From: Gloeocapsa sp. DLM2.Bin57
GTDB lineage: Bacteria > Cyanobacteriota > Cyanobacteriia > Cyanobacteriales > Gloeocapsaceae
Assembly (NCBI GenBank): GCA_007693955.1
Contig: RECR01000115.1
Coordinates: 1-39,058, forward strand
Length of the DNA stretch: 39,058 nucleotides
Direction of reading: 5' to 3'
In this document: positions 9,260-17,251 of the stretch, one piece after another
Layout: each line of letters starts with the position of its first letter
How positions within the stretch are numbered: position 1 is the first letter of the stretch
The notes under the pieces: model-generated
Told to the model about the DNA's origin: nothing
The model's input: only the letters and a program-made list of their open reading frames with translations
The model's database searches: none
Made by a program: the position numbers and the translations under genes

Positions 9260-10966
9260 ATGGAAAAAGCCCTAGGTACAGTTATACAAGGTTCATTAAG
9301 TCAAGGTTTAGAAGTAAGATTAAATCCCGATATATCTGTAGAAGATATGCGAGTTGGTAAATTTTTAGTAGTTCAAGGGGTACGTTCTCGCTTTTTTTGT
9401 CTTCTTACTGATGTTTGTTTGGGTACATCTAATCCTCGTATTAACGCTAATCCACCTAGTCCTAATGATACCTTGTTACAACAAATTTTAGCAGGGAGTG
9501 GCACTTATGGCACGATCGAACTCTCCCCGATGTTAATGTTAACCCTTCAAGATCAAACAGACAAATCATTTCAGCAGAAAACACCAACAGATACTAGTTT
9601 AGCTTCTTTTACTCCTCACACCAATACTAATCTACAATTAATGCCAGTTAAAACGATTCCTAGTCATTTTAGTCAAGTTTATGACGCTAGTGAACAAGAT
9701 TTTCGCCTCGTTTTTGGTTGGGAAGATGATCCGATTCATTGTAACTTTGCTATTGGTCAACCTTTAGATATGGATGTTCCCGTCTGTCTAGACTTAGAAC
9801 GCTTTGTCGAACGTAGTAATGGTGTATTTGGTAAATCAGGTACGGGTAAATCTTTTTTGACTCGCTTATTGATTTCGGGAATTATTCGTAAACAAGCAGC
9901 AGTAAATCTGATGTTTGATATGCACTCAGAATACGGTTGGGAAGCAATTAACGAAGGTAAACAATTTAGTACAGTAAAAGGATTGCGTCAACTATTTCCA
10001 GGAGAAGTAGAAATCTATACCCTAGATCCTGATTCTACTAAACGTCGTGGGGTAAAAGATGCACAAGAATTATTTCTCAGTTTGGATCAAATTGAAATCG
10101 AAGATATTCGTTTAGTTGGTTATGAGTTGGGAATATCTGAAGCGAGTTTAGATAACGCTAATATCCTCGAGGCCGAATTTGGCAAATCCTGGATTAATCA
10201 ATTATTGAATATGACTAATGAAGATATCCAGATGTTTTGTCTAGAAAAGCAAGGTCATAAAGGCTCTATAATGGCTTTGCAGCGTAAGTTAACTCGTCTG
10301 ACTAATCTTAAATATCTGCGTTCCGTTTGTCCCCACAATTATATTAAACGTATCCTAGAGTCTCTCGACGCGGGTAAACACGTGGTTATCGAATTCGGAT
10401 CTCAGTCTAATATGTTATCCTATATGTTAGCAACTAACATGATCACGCGTAGGATTCATAAAGCTTATGTCGAAAAAGCTGAAAAATTCCTACAGTCCAA
10501 AAAAGTAAGCGATCGCCCTAGACAATTGGTGATTACTATCGAAGAAGCCCACCGCTTTTTAGACTCTAGTATTGTACATCAAACTATCTTCGGGACGATC
10601 GCCCGAGAAATGCGCAAATATTTTGTTACCCTGCTAATTGTCGATCAACGCCCTTCAGGTATCGATAATGAAGTCATGTCTCAAGTTGGTACGCGTATAA
10701 CCTGTTTACTTAACGATGATAAAGACATTGACGCTATCTTTACAGGTGTCTCTGGTGGTCAAAATCTGCGTTCTGTTTTAGCTAAACTAGACTCTAAACA
10801 ACAAGCCTTAATCTTAGGTCACGCTGTACCTATGCCAGTAGTTGTCAGAACTAGACCCTATGATCAACAATTTTACAGCGAAATTGGCGAAGTAGCATGG
10901 CAAGAACTATCTGATCAAGAAGTTTTTGTAGCTGCTCAAAATGCTCTCAATGACTTAGAGTTTTAG
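9260..10966 (+). CDS. HerA-like P-loop ATPase (DUF87 family)
   Basis: A 568-residue ATPase of the HerA/FtsK superfamily. The N-terminal 60 residues look like the HAS-barrel of HerA (LGTVIQGSLSQGLEVRL...GKFLVVQG). Walker A is GKSGTGKS near 194. The Walker B region is RQLVITIEEAHRFLD near 430, with Glu-Glu as the catalytic acids. LLIVDQRPSGID near 457 and GTRITCLLNDDKDID are typical of DUF87 proteins, and the HAS-type end LILGHAVPMPVVVRTRP is present. Archaeal HerA works with the NurA nuclease in DNA end resection. No nurA-like gene is adjacent, so the partner and role of this cyanobacterial version are open. It is flanked by hairpins or long gaps, so probably monocistronic. Confidence 0.82.
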   Translation: MEKALGTVIQGSLSQGLEVRLNPDISVEDMRVGKFLVVQGVRSRFFCLLTDVCLGTSNPRINANPPSPNDTLLQQILAGSGTYGTIELSPMLMLTLQDQTDKSFQQKTPTDTSLASFTPHTNTNLQLMPVKTIPSHFSQVYDASEQDFRLVFGWEDDPIHCNFAIGQPLDMDVPVCLDLERFVERSNGVFGKSGTGKSFLTRLLISGIIRKQAAVNLMFDMHSEYGWEAINEGKQFSTVKGLRQLFPGEVEIYTLDPDSTKRRGVKDAQELFLSLDQIEIEDIRLVGYELGISEASLDNANILEAEFGKSWINQLLNMTNEDIQMFCLEKQGHKGSIMALQRKLTRLTNLKYLRSVCPHNYIKRILESLDAGKHVVIEFGSQSNMLSYMLATNMITRRIHKAYVEKAEKFLQSKKVSDRPRQLVITIEEAHRFLDSSIVHQTIFGTIAREMRKYFVTLLIVDQRPSGIDNEVMSQVGTRITCLLNDDKDIDAIFTGVSGGQNLRSVLAKLDSKQQALILGHAVPMPVVVRTRPYDQQFYSEIGEVAWQELSDQEVFVAAQNALNDLEF

Positions 10967-11093
10967 TAATTATCTCACCTCTGATTACGGTTATCTCTAT
11001 AGACTTCACTCAAATCTTAAGTCATTATAGTAATAACAGGTATAGAGAAAAATTTTAGTTAAGTTAGTTATCATTCATTGAACTTTTTTCGAG

Positions 11094-11126
11094 TTGCCGA
11101 CGTCTATTAATGTAGATAACATCTAC
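11094..11126 (+). promoter_or_regulatory. Candidate promoter/operator of the sigma factor gene
   Basis: TTGCCG (11094-11099) and TAACAT (11117-11122) are 17 bases apart. The inverted repeat GTAGAT-AAC-ATCTAC (11112-11126) lies over the -10 box, which suggests repressor control. Downstream, AAGTC-ATGAC-GACTT followed by TTTTTAT (about 11141-11162) could be a weak attenuator. The 269-base leader contains no open reading frame worth calling. Confidence 0.4.
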
Positions 11127-11235
11127 TAAGCAAGAATAAAGTCATGACGACTTCGTTTTTATAGTAACTTGCATATCTATAGAGTTAGTTAGAACTAGGC
11201 AAACAACCATCTCAAGAGGAGTCAACAAGAGAGCA

Positions 11236-12222
11236 ATGCCCACTGCCAAAGACACAACAACCACAAATAAACCATTATTCTCGGCAGATATGGTTCGTAC
11301 TTATCTCCACGAGATTGGTAGAGTACCCTTGCTTACCCCAGAACAAGAGATAAACTATGGGAAGCAAGTGCAAAAAATGATGAGTTTATTAGAAATAAAA
11401 CAAGAACTCCAGAAAAAACAAGCTAGAGAAATAAGCTTAGAAGAATGGGCAGAAAAAGCCCAAATGGAAGTAAAAGAGCTAGAAAAAGCTCTCGAAAAAG
11501 GAGAAAGAGCTAAGCGTAAGATGATTGAAGCCAATCTACGCCTAGTGGTAGCGATCGCCAAGAAATACCAAAAACGAAACATGGAATTTTTAGATCTAAT
11601 CCAAGAAGGAAGTCTCGGGTTAGAAAGAGGAGTAGAGAAATTTGATCCCACCAAAGGGTTTAAATTTTCCACCTACGCTTACTGGTGGATACGTCAAGCG
11701 ATTACCAGAGCGATCGCCCAACAAGGTCGTACGATTCGACTACCAATTCATATTACCGAAAAACTCAATAAAATCAAGCGAACTCAACGAGAATTATCAC
11801 AAAGATTAGGACGCAATCCTACTCCAAGTGAAATCGCCGAGGAATTAGAACTAGAGCCTTCCCAAATTCGGGAATACTTAAGTGTAGCTCGTCAACCCAT
11901 TTCTCTAGACGTAAGAGTAGGAGACAATCAAGATACCGAACTATCGGAATTATTAGAAGATCAAAGCGCATCTCCAGATCAATTTATCACCCAAGAGTTA
12001 TTACGCCAAGACTTAAGGGATTTGCTAGACGAACTAACCCCCCAACAAAAAGCCGTAATTAGTTTGCGCTTCGGGTTAGAAGACGGTAAAGAATTATCCT
12101 TAGCCAAAATTGGTAAAAAACTCGAACTCAGTCGCGAGAGAGTGCGCCAACTAGAGCATCAAGCCCTAGCTCATCTACGAAAACGTCGTGAGAATATACA
12201 AGAATACATAGTAGCTAGTTAG
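11236..12222 (+). CDS. Group 2 (RpoD-like, non-essential) sigma factor
   Basis: A 328-residue sigma-70 family protein. Region 1.2 is DMVRTYLHEIGRVPLLT (19-35). Region 2 contains EANLRLVVAIAKKYQKRN, LDLIQEGSLGL and FSTYAYWWIRQAITRAI (about 138-160, covering 2.3/2.4). Region 3 is IHITEKLNKIKRTQREL and region 4 ends with a helix-turn-helix LSRERVRQLEHQALAHLR. It lacks the long region 1.1 of SigA, so it belongs to the cyanobacterial group 2 (SigB/C/D/E) set, used in darkness, heat, nitrogen or light stress. I cannot say which of these it is from sequence alone; SigB/SigD look closest. AGAGGAG lies about 15-20 bases before the ATG. The long leader with an inverted repeat points to regulated expression, and a hairpin closes the unit. 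Confidence 0.93.
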   Translation: MPTAKDTTTTNKPLFSADMVRTYLHEIGRVPLLTPEQEINYGKQVQKMMSLLEIKQELQKKQAREISLEEWAEKAQMEVKELEKALEKGERAKRKMIEANLRLVVAIAKKYQKRNMEFLDLIQEGSLGLERGVEKFDPTKGFKFSTYAYWWIRQAITRAIAQQGRTIRLPIHITEKLNKIKRTQRELSQRLGRNPTPSEIAEELELEPSQIREYLSVARQPISLDVRVGDNQDTELSELLEDQSASPDQFITQELLRQDLRDLLDELTPQQKAVISLRFGLEDGKELSLAKIGKKLELSRERVRQLEHQALAHLRKRRENIQEYIVAS

Positions 12223-12230
12223 AACTTATG

Positions 12231-12262
12231 ATCCCCGTAGGCTAAAAACGGGGATTCAAATT
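12231..12262 (+). terminator. Terminator after the sigma factor gene
   Basis: ATCCCCGT (12231-12238) pairs perfectly with ACGGGGAT (12248-12255) around a 9-base loop, followed by TCAAATTTT. Confidence 0.75.
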
Positions 12263-12332
12263 TTAGCTAAGTCAATCAGAGCGAGCAACATACGTTAAAA
12301 TCAAGGAAATCCTTGAGCAAGAGTGATCATCA

Positions 12333-14063
12333 ATGTCAGAAAAAATGCCCTTGGAGCAGATACCAATTACAGACGATTTAGACAAATTATTAGAAATATT
12401 ACCTAATGTAATAGCAGAAAACCTTAAACAACACCCTCAAAAAAATGAACTAGTAGAAGTAGTCATGGACTTAGGAAGACTACCAGAAGCTCGTTTTCCA
12501 AGAGGGAGTATCGATCTTAGCAATCAACCCATAACCAAAGAAGACTTAGCACAATCAATAGCCAAAGTAGGTTATTTTAGTGGCGATAATCGAGCAGGAA
12601 TCGAAAGAACCTTACATCGAATTAGCGCCATGCGCAACCGCAGTGGCGAAATAATCGGTTTAACTTGTCGAATTGGGCGTGCTATTTTCGGGACGATCGC
12701 CATGATTCGGGAATTAGTAGAAAGTGAAAAATCAATCCTCTTATTAGGACGTCCTGGAGTAGGTAAAACTACAGCTCTCAGAGAAATAGCCCGAGTCTTA
12801 GCCGATGACTTACACAAAAGAGTAGTAATTATCGACACATCCAACGAAATAGCAGGAGATGGAGATATACCCCATCCCGCCATCGGTCGCGCTCGTCGTA
12901 TGCAGGTATCACGACCAGAACTACAGCATCAAGTCATGATTGAAGCAGTAGAAAACCATACACCAGAAGTAATCATTATCGACGAAATTGGGACAGAATT
13001 AGAAGCCCTAGCCGCTCGCACCATCGCTGAAAGAGGAGTACAATTAGTAGGAACAGCTCACGGTAACCGTTTAGAAAATTTAATCAAAAACCCCACCCTA
13101 TCAGACTTAGTAGGAGGGATTCAAACAGTTACCCTAGGAGATGATGAAGCCCGACGCCGTAACTCACAGAAAACCGTTTTAGAGCGTAAAGCTCCCCCAA
13201 CCTTCGCGATCGCCATAGAAATGATCGAAAAACAACGCTGGGTAGTACATCAAGACGTAGCCCAAACCGTAGATGCCTTATTAAGAGGTTATTCTATCCC
13301 TGTAGAAGTGAGAACAGTTGACTCATTCGGAGAGATCCAAATCAGTCAAGAAACACCGCGGGAACCTACAGAAATCACTCCTGTGCAAACCAACTTAAGA
13401 GCAATCCCCCTAAAACCCACAGGGTGGAGAGCATCAGGGCGAATGATACCCCTTCCTAACCAGAATGAGCAAAACTTCGATACTTTGATTGAACAATCCT
13501 GGCAACAAAAAGAACCAGAAACAGATAAAATACGTGTACCAGGACCTAGTGGTGAAGATTGGCCCATTTATCTCTATCCCTATGGGATCGCTCGTTCTCA
13601 ACTAGAGCAAATCATTGATATACTCAACCTACCCATAGTTTTAACTAAAGACTTTGAAAGCGCAGACGCCGTTTTAGCCTTGCGTTCCCAGATTAAAAAT
13701 AACAATAAACTGCGTCAGATGGCAAAAAGTTTTCAAATACCTATCTATGGGGTTAAATCTAACAGTATTCCTCAAATTAGTTACGGTTTAAAACAACTAC
13801 TTAATCAAGACGACTCACCAACAGCAGAAACCATAGAGCTGAGTATCCTTGCTCAAGGAGGGAATGACGACGAAATCGAAGCACTAGAAGAAGCTAGATT
13901 AGCTGTAGAACAGATTGTAATTCCACGTAAGCAAGCGGTAGAATTACTGCCACGTTCAGCTAAAGTACGTAAAATGCAGCATGAACTAGTAGAACATTAC
14001 AGGTTACAGTCAGACAGCTTAGGAGAAGAACCTAACCGCCGTTTACGTATTTACCCAGCCTAA
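12333..14063 (+). CDS. Ycf45-like R3H domain AAA ATPase
   Basis: A 576-residue protein of the Ycf45/SpoIIIAA-like family, found in cyanobacteria, red algal plastids and plant chloroplasts. The ATPase core has Walker A LLGRPGVGKTT (near 143), Walker B EVIIIDEIGTELEA (near 212) and sensor region GTAHGNRLENLIKNP (near 238). A conserved TVTLGDDEARRRNSQKTVLE segment follows. The last 60 residues, with KQAVELLPRSAKVRKMQHEL and EEPNRRLRIYPA, look like the R3H nucleic-acid-binding domain. The role is not established; plant members affect early plastid development. It starts 110 bases after the sigma factor terminator region. The palindrome TAGCCTAGGCTA (14094-14105) lies between it and the next gene. 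Confidence 0.88.
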   Translation: MSEKMPLEQIPITDDLDKLLEILPNVIAENLKQHPQKNELVEVVMDLGRLPEARFPRGSIDLSNQPITKEDLAQSIAKVGYFSGDNRAGIERTLHRISAMRNRSGEIIGLTCRIGRAIFGTIAMIRELVESEKSILLLGRPGVGKTTALREIARVLADDLHKRVVIIDTSNEIAGDGDIPHPAIGRARRMQVSRPELQHQVMIEAVENHTPEVIIIDEIGTELEALAARTIAERGVQLVGTAHGNRLENLIKNPTLSDLVGGIQTVTLGDDEARRRNSQKTVLERKAPPTFAIAIEMIEKQRWVVHQDVAQTVDALLRGYSIPVEVRTVDSFGEIQISQETPREPTEITPVQTNLRAIPLKPTGWRASGRMIPLPNQNEQNFDTLIEQSWQQKEPETDKIRVPGPSGEDWPIYLYPYGIARSQLEQIIDILNLPIVLTKDFESADAVLALRSQIKNNNKLRQMAKSFQIPIYGVKSNSIPQISYGLKQLLNQDDSPTAETIELSILAQGGNDDEIEALEEARLAVEQIVIPRKQAVELLPRSAKVRKMQHELVEHYRLQSDSLGEEPNRRLRIYPA

Positions 14064-14131
14064 ACTAAATTAGCAATAATCGCCAAAATTTGATAGCCTA
14101 GGCTAATAGCTTTGGGAATGGAAAAAAGACA

Positions 14132-15295
14132 GTGGATATAATAATAGGTCGGGGTAAAACCGCTAGAAGAGCATATGGAATTGATGAAATCGCCCTCGCC
14201 CCGGGGGCGGGTACTCTAGATCCAAGTTTAGCAAATACAACCTGGCAACTAGGCAACATCACTAGAGAAATTCCGATTATCGCTAGCGCTATGGATAGCG
14301 TAGTTGACGTGAAAATGGCAGCAAAACTATCCCAATTAGGAGCACTAGGAGTTCTAAACCTAGAAGGGATACAAACTCGTTACACAGATCCCGAACCGAT
14401 TTTAGAGAAGATCGTTTCTGTGGGTAAAACCGAGTTCGTAGAACTAATGCAGGAACTCTACGCAGAACCAATTAAAGAAGAGTTAATTACACAAAGAATC
14501 ACAGAAATAAAAGATAATGGCGGTATTGCAGCAGTTAGTTTGACTCCTGCAGGAGCGCAAAAATTTGCCGCAACCATTAAAACAGCAGCACCAGACTTAG
14601 TCTTCCTTCAAGCTACCGTAGTCTCAACAGCTCATTTAGCGCCAGATACCTTTATACCTCTAGACTTAACAGAATTCTGTCAGTCAATGCCAATGCCTGT
14701 AATCATAGGTAACTGTGTAACCTATGAAGTAGCCCTAAATCTCATGGAAGCAGGAGCAGCAGGAATTTTAGTGGGTATAGGACCAGGTGCAGCTTGTACC
14801 TCTAGAGGCGTTCTGGGGATCGGTGTTCCTCAAGCAACGGCGATCGCCGACTGTGCAGCAGCTAGAGATAAATTTGCTCACAATACAGGCAAATACGTAC
14901 CCATCATCGCCGATGGAGGTATTATCACAGGTGGTGATATCTGTAAATGTATCGCCTGTGGAGCAGATGCAGTGATGATTGGTTCTCCCATCGCTAGAGC
15001 TAAAGAAGCACCAGGAAGAGAATATCATTGGGGAATGGCAACACCTAGCCCCGTCTTACCCCGAGGAACTCGCATTAACGTCGGGACAACAGGAACAATC
15101 AACGAAATCTTAGTCGGTCCTGCTAGACTAGATGACGGAACTCATAATCTTTTGGGTGCTCTTAAAACCAGTATGGGAACACTAGGGGCTAAAAACCTGA
15201 AAGAAATGCAACAAGTAGAAGTAGTTATCGCTCCTTCTCTATTAACCGAAGGTAAAGTCTATCAAAAAGCCCAACAATTGGGTATGGGTAAATAA
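14132..15295 (+). CDS. guaB3: IMP dehydrogenase family protein without CBS domains (GuaB3 type)
   Basis: A 387-residue TIM-barrel protein of the IMP dehydrogenase/GMP reductase family. It begins IIIGRGKTARRAYGIDEIA, diagnostic of the cyanobacterial/actinobacterial GuaB3 group. The catalytic loop GIGPGAACTSRG (near 216) keeps the nucleophilic Cys. IIADGGIITGGD and GADAVMIGSP bind the substrate phosphate. Normal IMPDH carries a pair of CBS domains of about 120 residues after the first strands; here only a short linker is present, consistent with the smaller size. The expected reaction is NAD-dependent oxidation of IMP to XMP in GMP synthesis, but CBS-type allosteric control by nucleotides must be missing. 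The start is GTG, because the nearby ATG at 14118 is out of frame. Confidence 0.88.
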   Translation: MDIIIGRGKTARRAYGIDEIALAPGAGTLDPSLANTTWQLGNITREIPIIASAMDSVVDVKMAAKLSQLGALGVLNLEGIQTRYTDPEPILEKIVSVGKTEFVELMQELYAEPIKEELITQRITEIKDNGGIAAVSLTPAGAQKFAATIKTAAPDLVFLQATVVSTAHLAPDTFIPLDLTEFCQSMPMPVIIGNCVTYEVALNLMEAGAAGILVGIGPGAACTSRGVLGIGVPQATAIADCAAARDKFAHNTGKYVPIIADGGIITGGDICKCIACGADAVMIGSPIARAKEAPGREYHWGMATPSPVLPRGTRINVGTTGTINEILVGPARLDDGTHNLLGALKTSMGTLGAKNLKEMQQVEVVIAPSLLTEGKVYQKAQQLGMGK

Positions 15296-15310
15296 CCTCT
15301 AAAACCTATG

Positions 15311-15333
15311 ACCATGCCTTCTCTAGGCATGGT
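15311..15333 (+). terminator. Hairpin between the IMPDH-like gene and thrS
   Basis: ACCATGCC (15311-15318) pairs perfectly with GGCATGGT (15326-15333) around TTCTCTA. The tail is AAAATTTAAA with no long T run, so termination may be partial, or the hairpin may act in the thrS leader. Confidence 0.5.
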
Positions 15334-15367
15334 AAAATTTAAATAGTTCTATTTAGTCACATAACTA

Positions 15368-17182
15368 ATGCCAACCGCCAGCGAAAACTCAGAAAATCAA
15401 GTTAAACTACCTCGAACAAGTGAATCAGAGTTACTCAAAAAAATTCGCCATACTAGCTCCCACGTCATGGCTATGGCGGTGCAGAAGTTGTTCCCTAAAG
15501 CCCAAGTAACCATCGGTCCATGGACAGAAATGGGCTTTTACTACGATTTTGACCTACCCGAACCCCTCACTGAAGCGGATCTCAAAGCCATTAAGAAAGA
15601 AATGGTCAAGATCATTAATCAAAAATTACCCGTAATTAGAGAAGAAGTATCTCGCACAGAAGCACAAAAACGGATACAAGACATTAACGAACCCTATAAA
15701 TTAGAAATCCTCGATAGTATTCAAGAACCAATTACTATCTATCATCTAGGTGATAAGTGGTGGGATTTATGCGCAGGACCACACCTAGAAAATACCAGCG
15801 AGTTAAACCCCAAAGCTATAGACTTAGAAAGCGTCGCAGGAGCATATTGGCGCGGTGATTCTACTAAAGCTCAACTACAAAGAGTCTATGGAACAGCTTG
15901 GGAAACTAGCGAACAATTAGCAGAATATAAACGTCGTAAAGAAGAAGCGCTCAAACGCGACCACCGTAAATTAGGCAAAGAATTAGGTTTATTTATCTTC
16001 GCTGACCCCGTCGGACCTGGACTACCTCTGTGGACTCCTAAAGGGACAATACTGCGATCGCTCCTTGAAGACTTCCTCAAACAAGAACAACTTAAACGCG
16101 GTTATCTACCCGTTATTACTCCCCATATCGCTAGAGTGGATCTCTTCAAAACCTCGGGACATTGGCAAAAATATAAAGAAGATATGTTCCCCATGATGGC
16201 AGAATCCCCAGAAGAGGCAGAATTAGAGCAGGGTTTTGTCTTAAAACCGATGAATTGTCCCTTTCACATTCAAATCTATAAAAGCGAGTTACGCTCCTAT
16301 CGCGAGTTACCTATGCGTCTAGCTGAATTTGGGACGGTTTATCGTTATGAACAATCAGGAGAATTAGGAGGATTAACCAGAGTACGCGGTTTTACCGTGG
16401 ATGACTCCCATTTGTTTGTTAACCCTACTCAATTAGATACCGAGTTTCTCAGTGTGGTAGATTTAATCCTTCACGTCTTTAAGAGTTTACAACTGCGCAA
16501 CTTCAAGGCTAGACTCAGTTTCCGCGATCCCGAATCAGATAAATATATCGGCTCTGCTGAAGTCTGGTCTAAAGCTGAAAGCGCAATACGTAGAGCAGTG
16601 CAAACTCTCGGTATGGACTATTTTGAAGCACCAGGAGAAGCAGCTTTCTATGGTCCAAAACTAGACTTTATCTTCTCTGATGCACTAGAAAGAGAATGGC
16701 AACTCGGTACAGTACAGGTAGATTATAATCTACCCGAACGCTTCGATTTAGAATATATCAACGAATCAGGTCACCGAGAACGCCCTGTGATGATTCATCG
16801 CGCACCCTTTGGTTCTTTAGAACGCTTAATTGGTATCCTAATTGAAGAATACTCGGGAGATTTTCCTCTGTGGTTAGCCCCAGTACAAATTAGACTCCTT
16901 CCTGTTAGTGATGAACACTGGGATTACGTTAACAATATCACTACTAAAATGCTCAGTCTTGGTATCCGCGCTGAAGCTGATACTAGTCGCGAACGTCTCG
17001 GTAAACAAATTCGTAACGCCGAAAAACAGAAAATACCCATTATGGCTGTAGTGGGTACACAAGAAGTAGAAAGTAATAGTCTTAATATTCGTACCCGCGC
17101 ATCGGGAGAATTAGGCGCAATCCCCGTCAATACCCTGATTGAACGTCTCCAAGAAGCGATCGCTACTAAACAATCTTTATGA
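15368..17182 (+). CDS. thrS: Threonyl-tRNA synthetase
   Basis: A 604-residue class II aminoacyl-tRNA synthetase that charges tRNA-Thr. The N-terminal editing domain has H28-SS-H32 in HTSSHVMAMAVQ, and CAGPHLEN near 137 supplies the second zinc-type motif. The catalytic core has LKPMNCPFHI, motif 2 (VYRYEQSGELGGLTRVRG) and motif 3 (HRAPFGSLERLIGIL). The anticodon-binding domain starts at LWLAPVQIRLLPV. The N-terminal TGS domain of E. coli ThrRS is absent, which is usual in cyanobacteria. The only leader structure seen is the hairpin at 15311-15333. It faces hcp tail to tail. Confidence 0.97.
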   Translation: MPTASENSENQVKLPRTSESELLKKIRHTSSHVMAMAVQKLFPKAQVTIGPWTEMGFYYDFDLPEPLTEADLKAIKKEMVKIINQKLPVIREEVSRTEAQKRIQDINEPYKLEILDSIQEPITIYHLGDKWWDLCAGPHLENTSELNPKAIDLESVAGAYWRGDSTKAQLQRVYGTAWETSEQLAEYKRRKEEALKRDHRKLGKELGLFIFADPVGPGLPLWTPKGTILRSLLEDFLKQEQLKRGYLPVITPHIARVDLFKTSGHWQKYKEDMFPMMAESPEEAELEQGFVLKPMNCPFHIQIYKSELRSYRELPMRLAEFGTVYRYEQSGELGGLTRVRGFTVDDSHLFVNPTQLDTEFLSVVDLILHVFKSLQLRNFKARLSFRDPESDKYIGSAEVWSKAESAIRRAVQTLGMDYFEAPGEAAFYGPKLDFIFSDALEREWQLGTVQVDYNLPERFDLEYINESGHRERPVMIHRAPFGSLERLIGILIEEYSGDFPLWLAPVQIRLLPVSDEHWDYVNNITTKMLSLGIRAEADTSRERLGKQIRNAEKQKIPIMAVVGTQEVESNSLNIRTRASGELGAIPVNTLIERLQEAIATKQSL

Positions 17183-17212
17183 ATTCCCAAATGATGGTCA
17201 GATTGTTACAGG

Positions 17213-17236
17213 AAAAAGGGAGCAAACTTTGCTCCC
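17213..17236 (-). terminator. Terminator between thrS and hcp (best on the minus strand)
   Basis: GGGAGC (17218-17223) pairs with GCTCCC (17231-17236); the pairing extends to GGGAGCAAA/TTTGCTCCC. Read on the minus strand it is followed by TTTTT, so it fits as the hcp terminator. It may also stop thrS transcripts. Confidence 0.7.
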
Positions 17237-17251
17237 CTACATATCCTAAAA

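Noticed and set aside
11355-11672. A 105-codon frame antisense to the sigma factor
   Set aside because: It mirrors conserved sigma regions and has no start signals.
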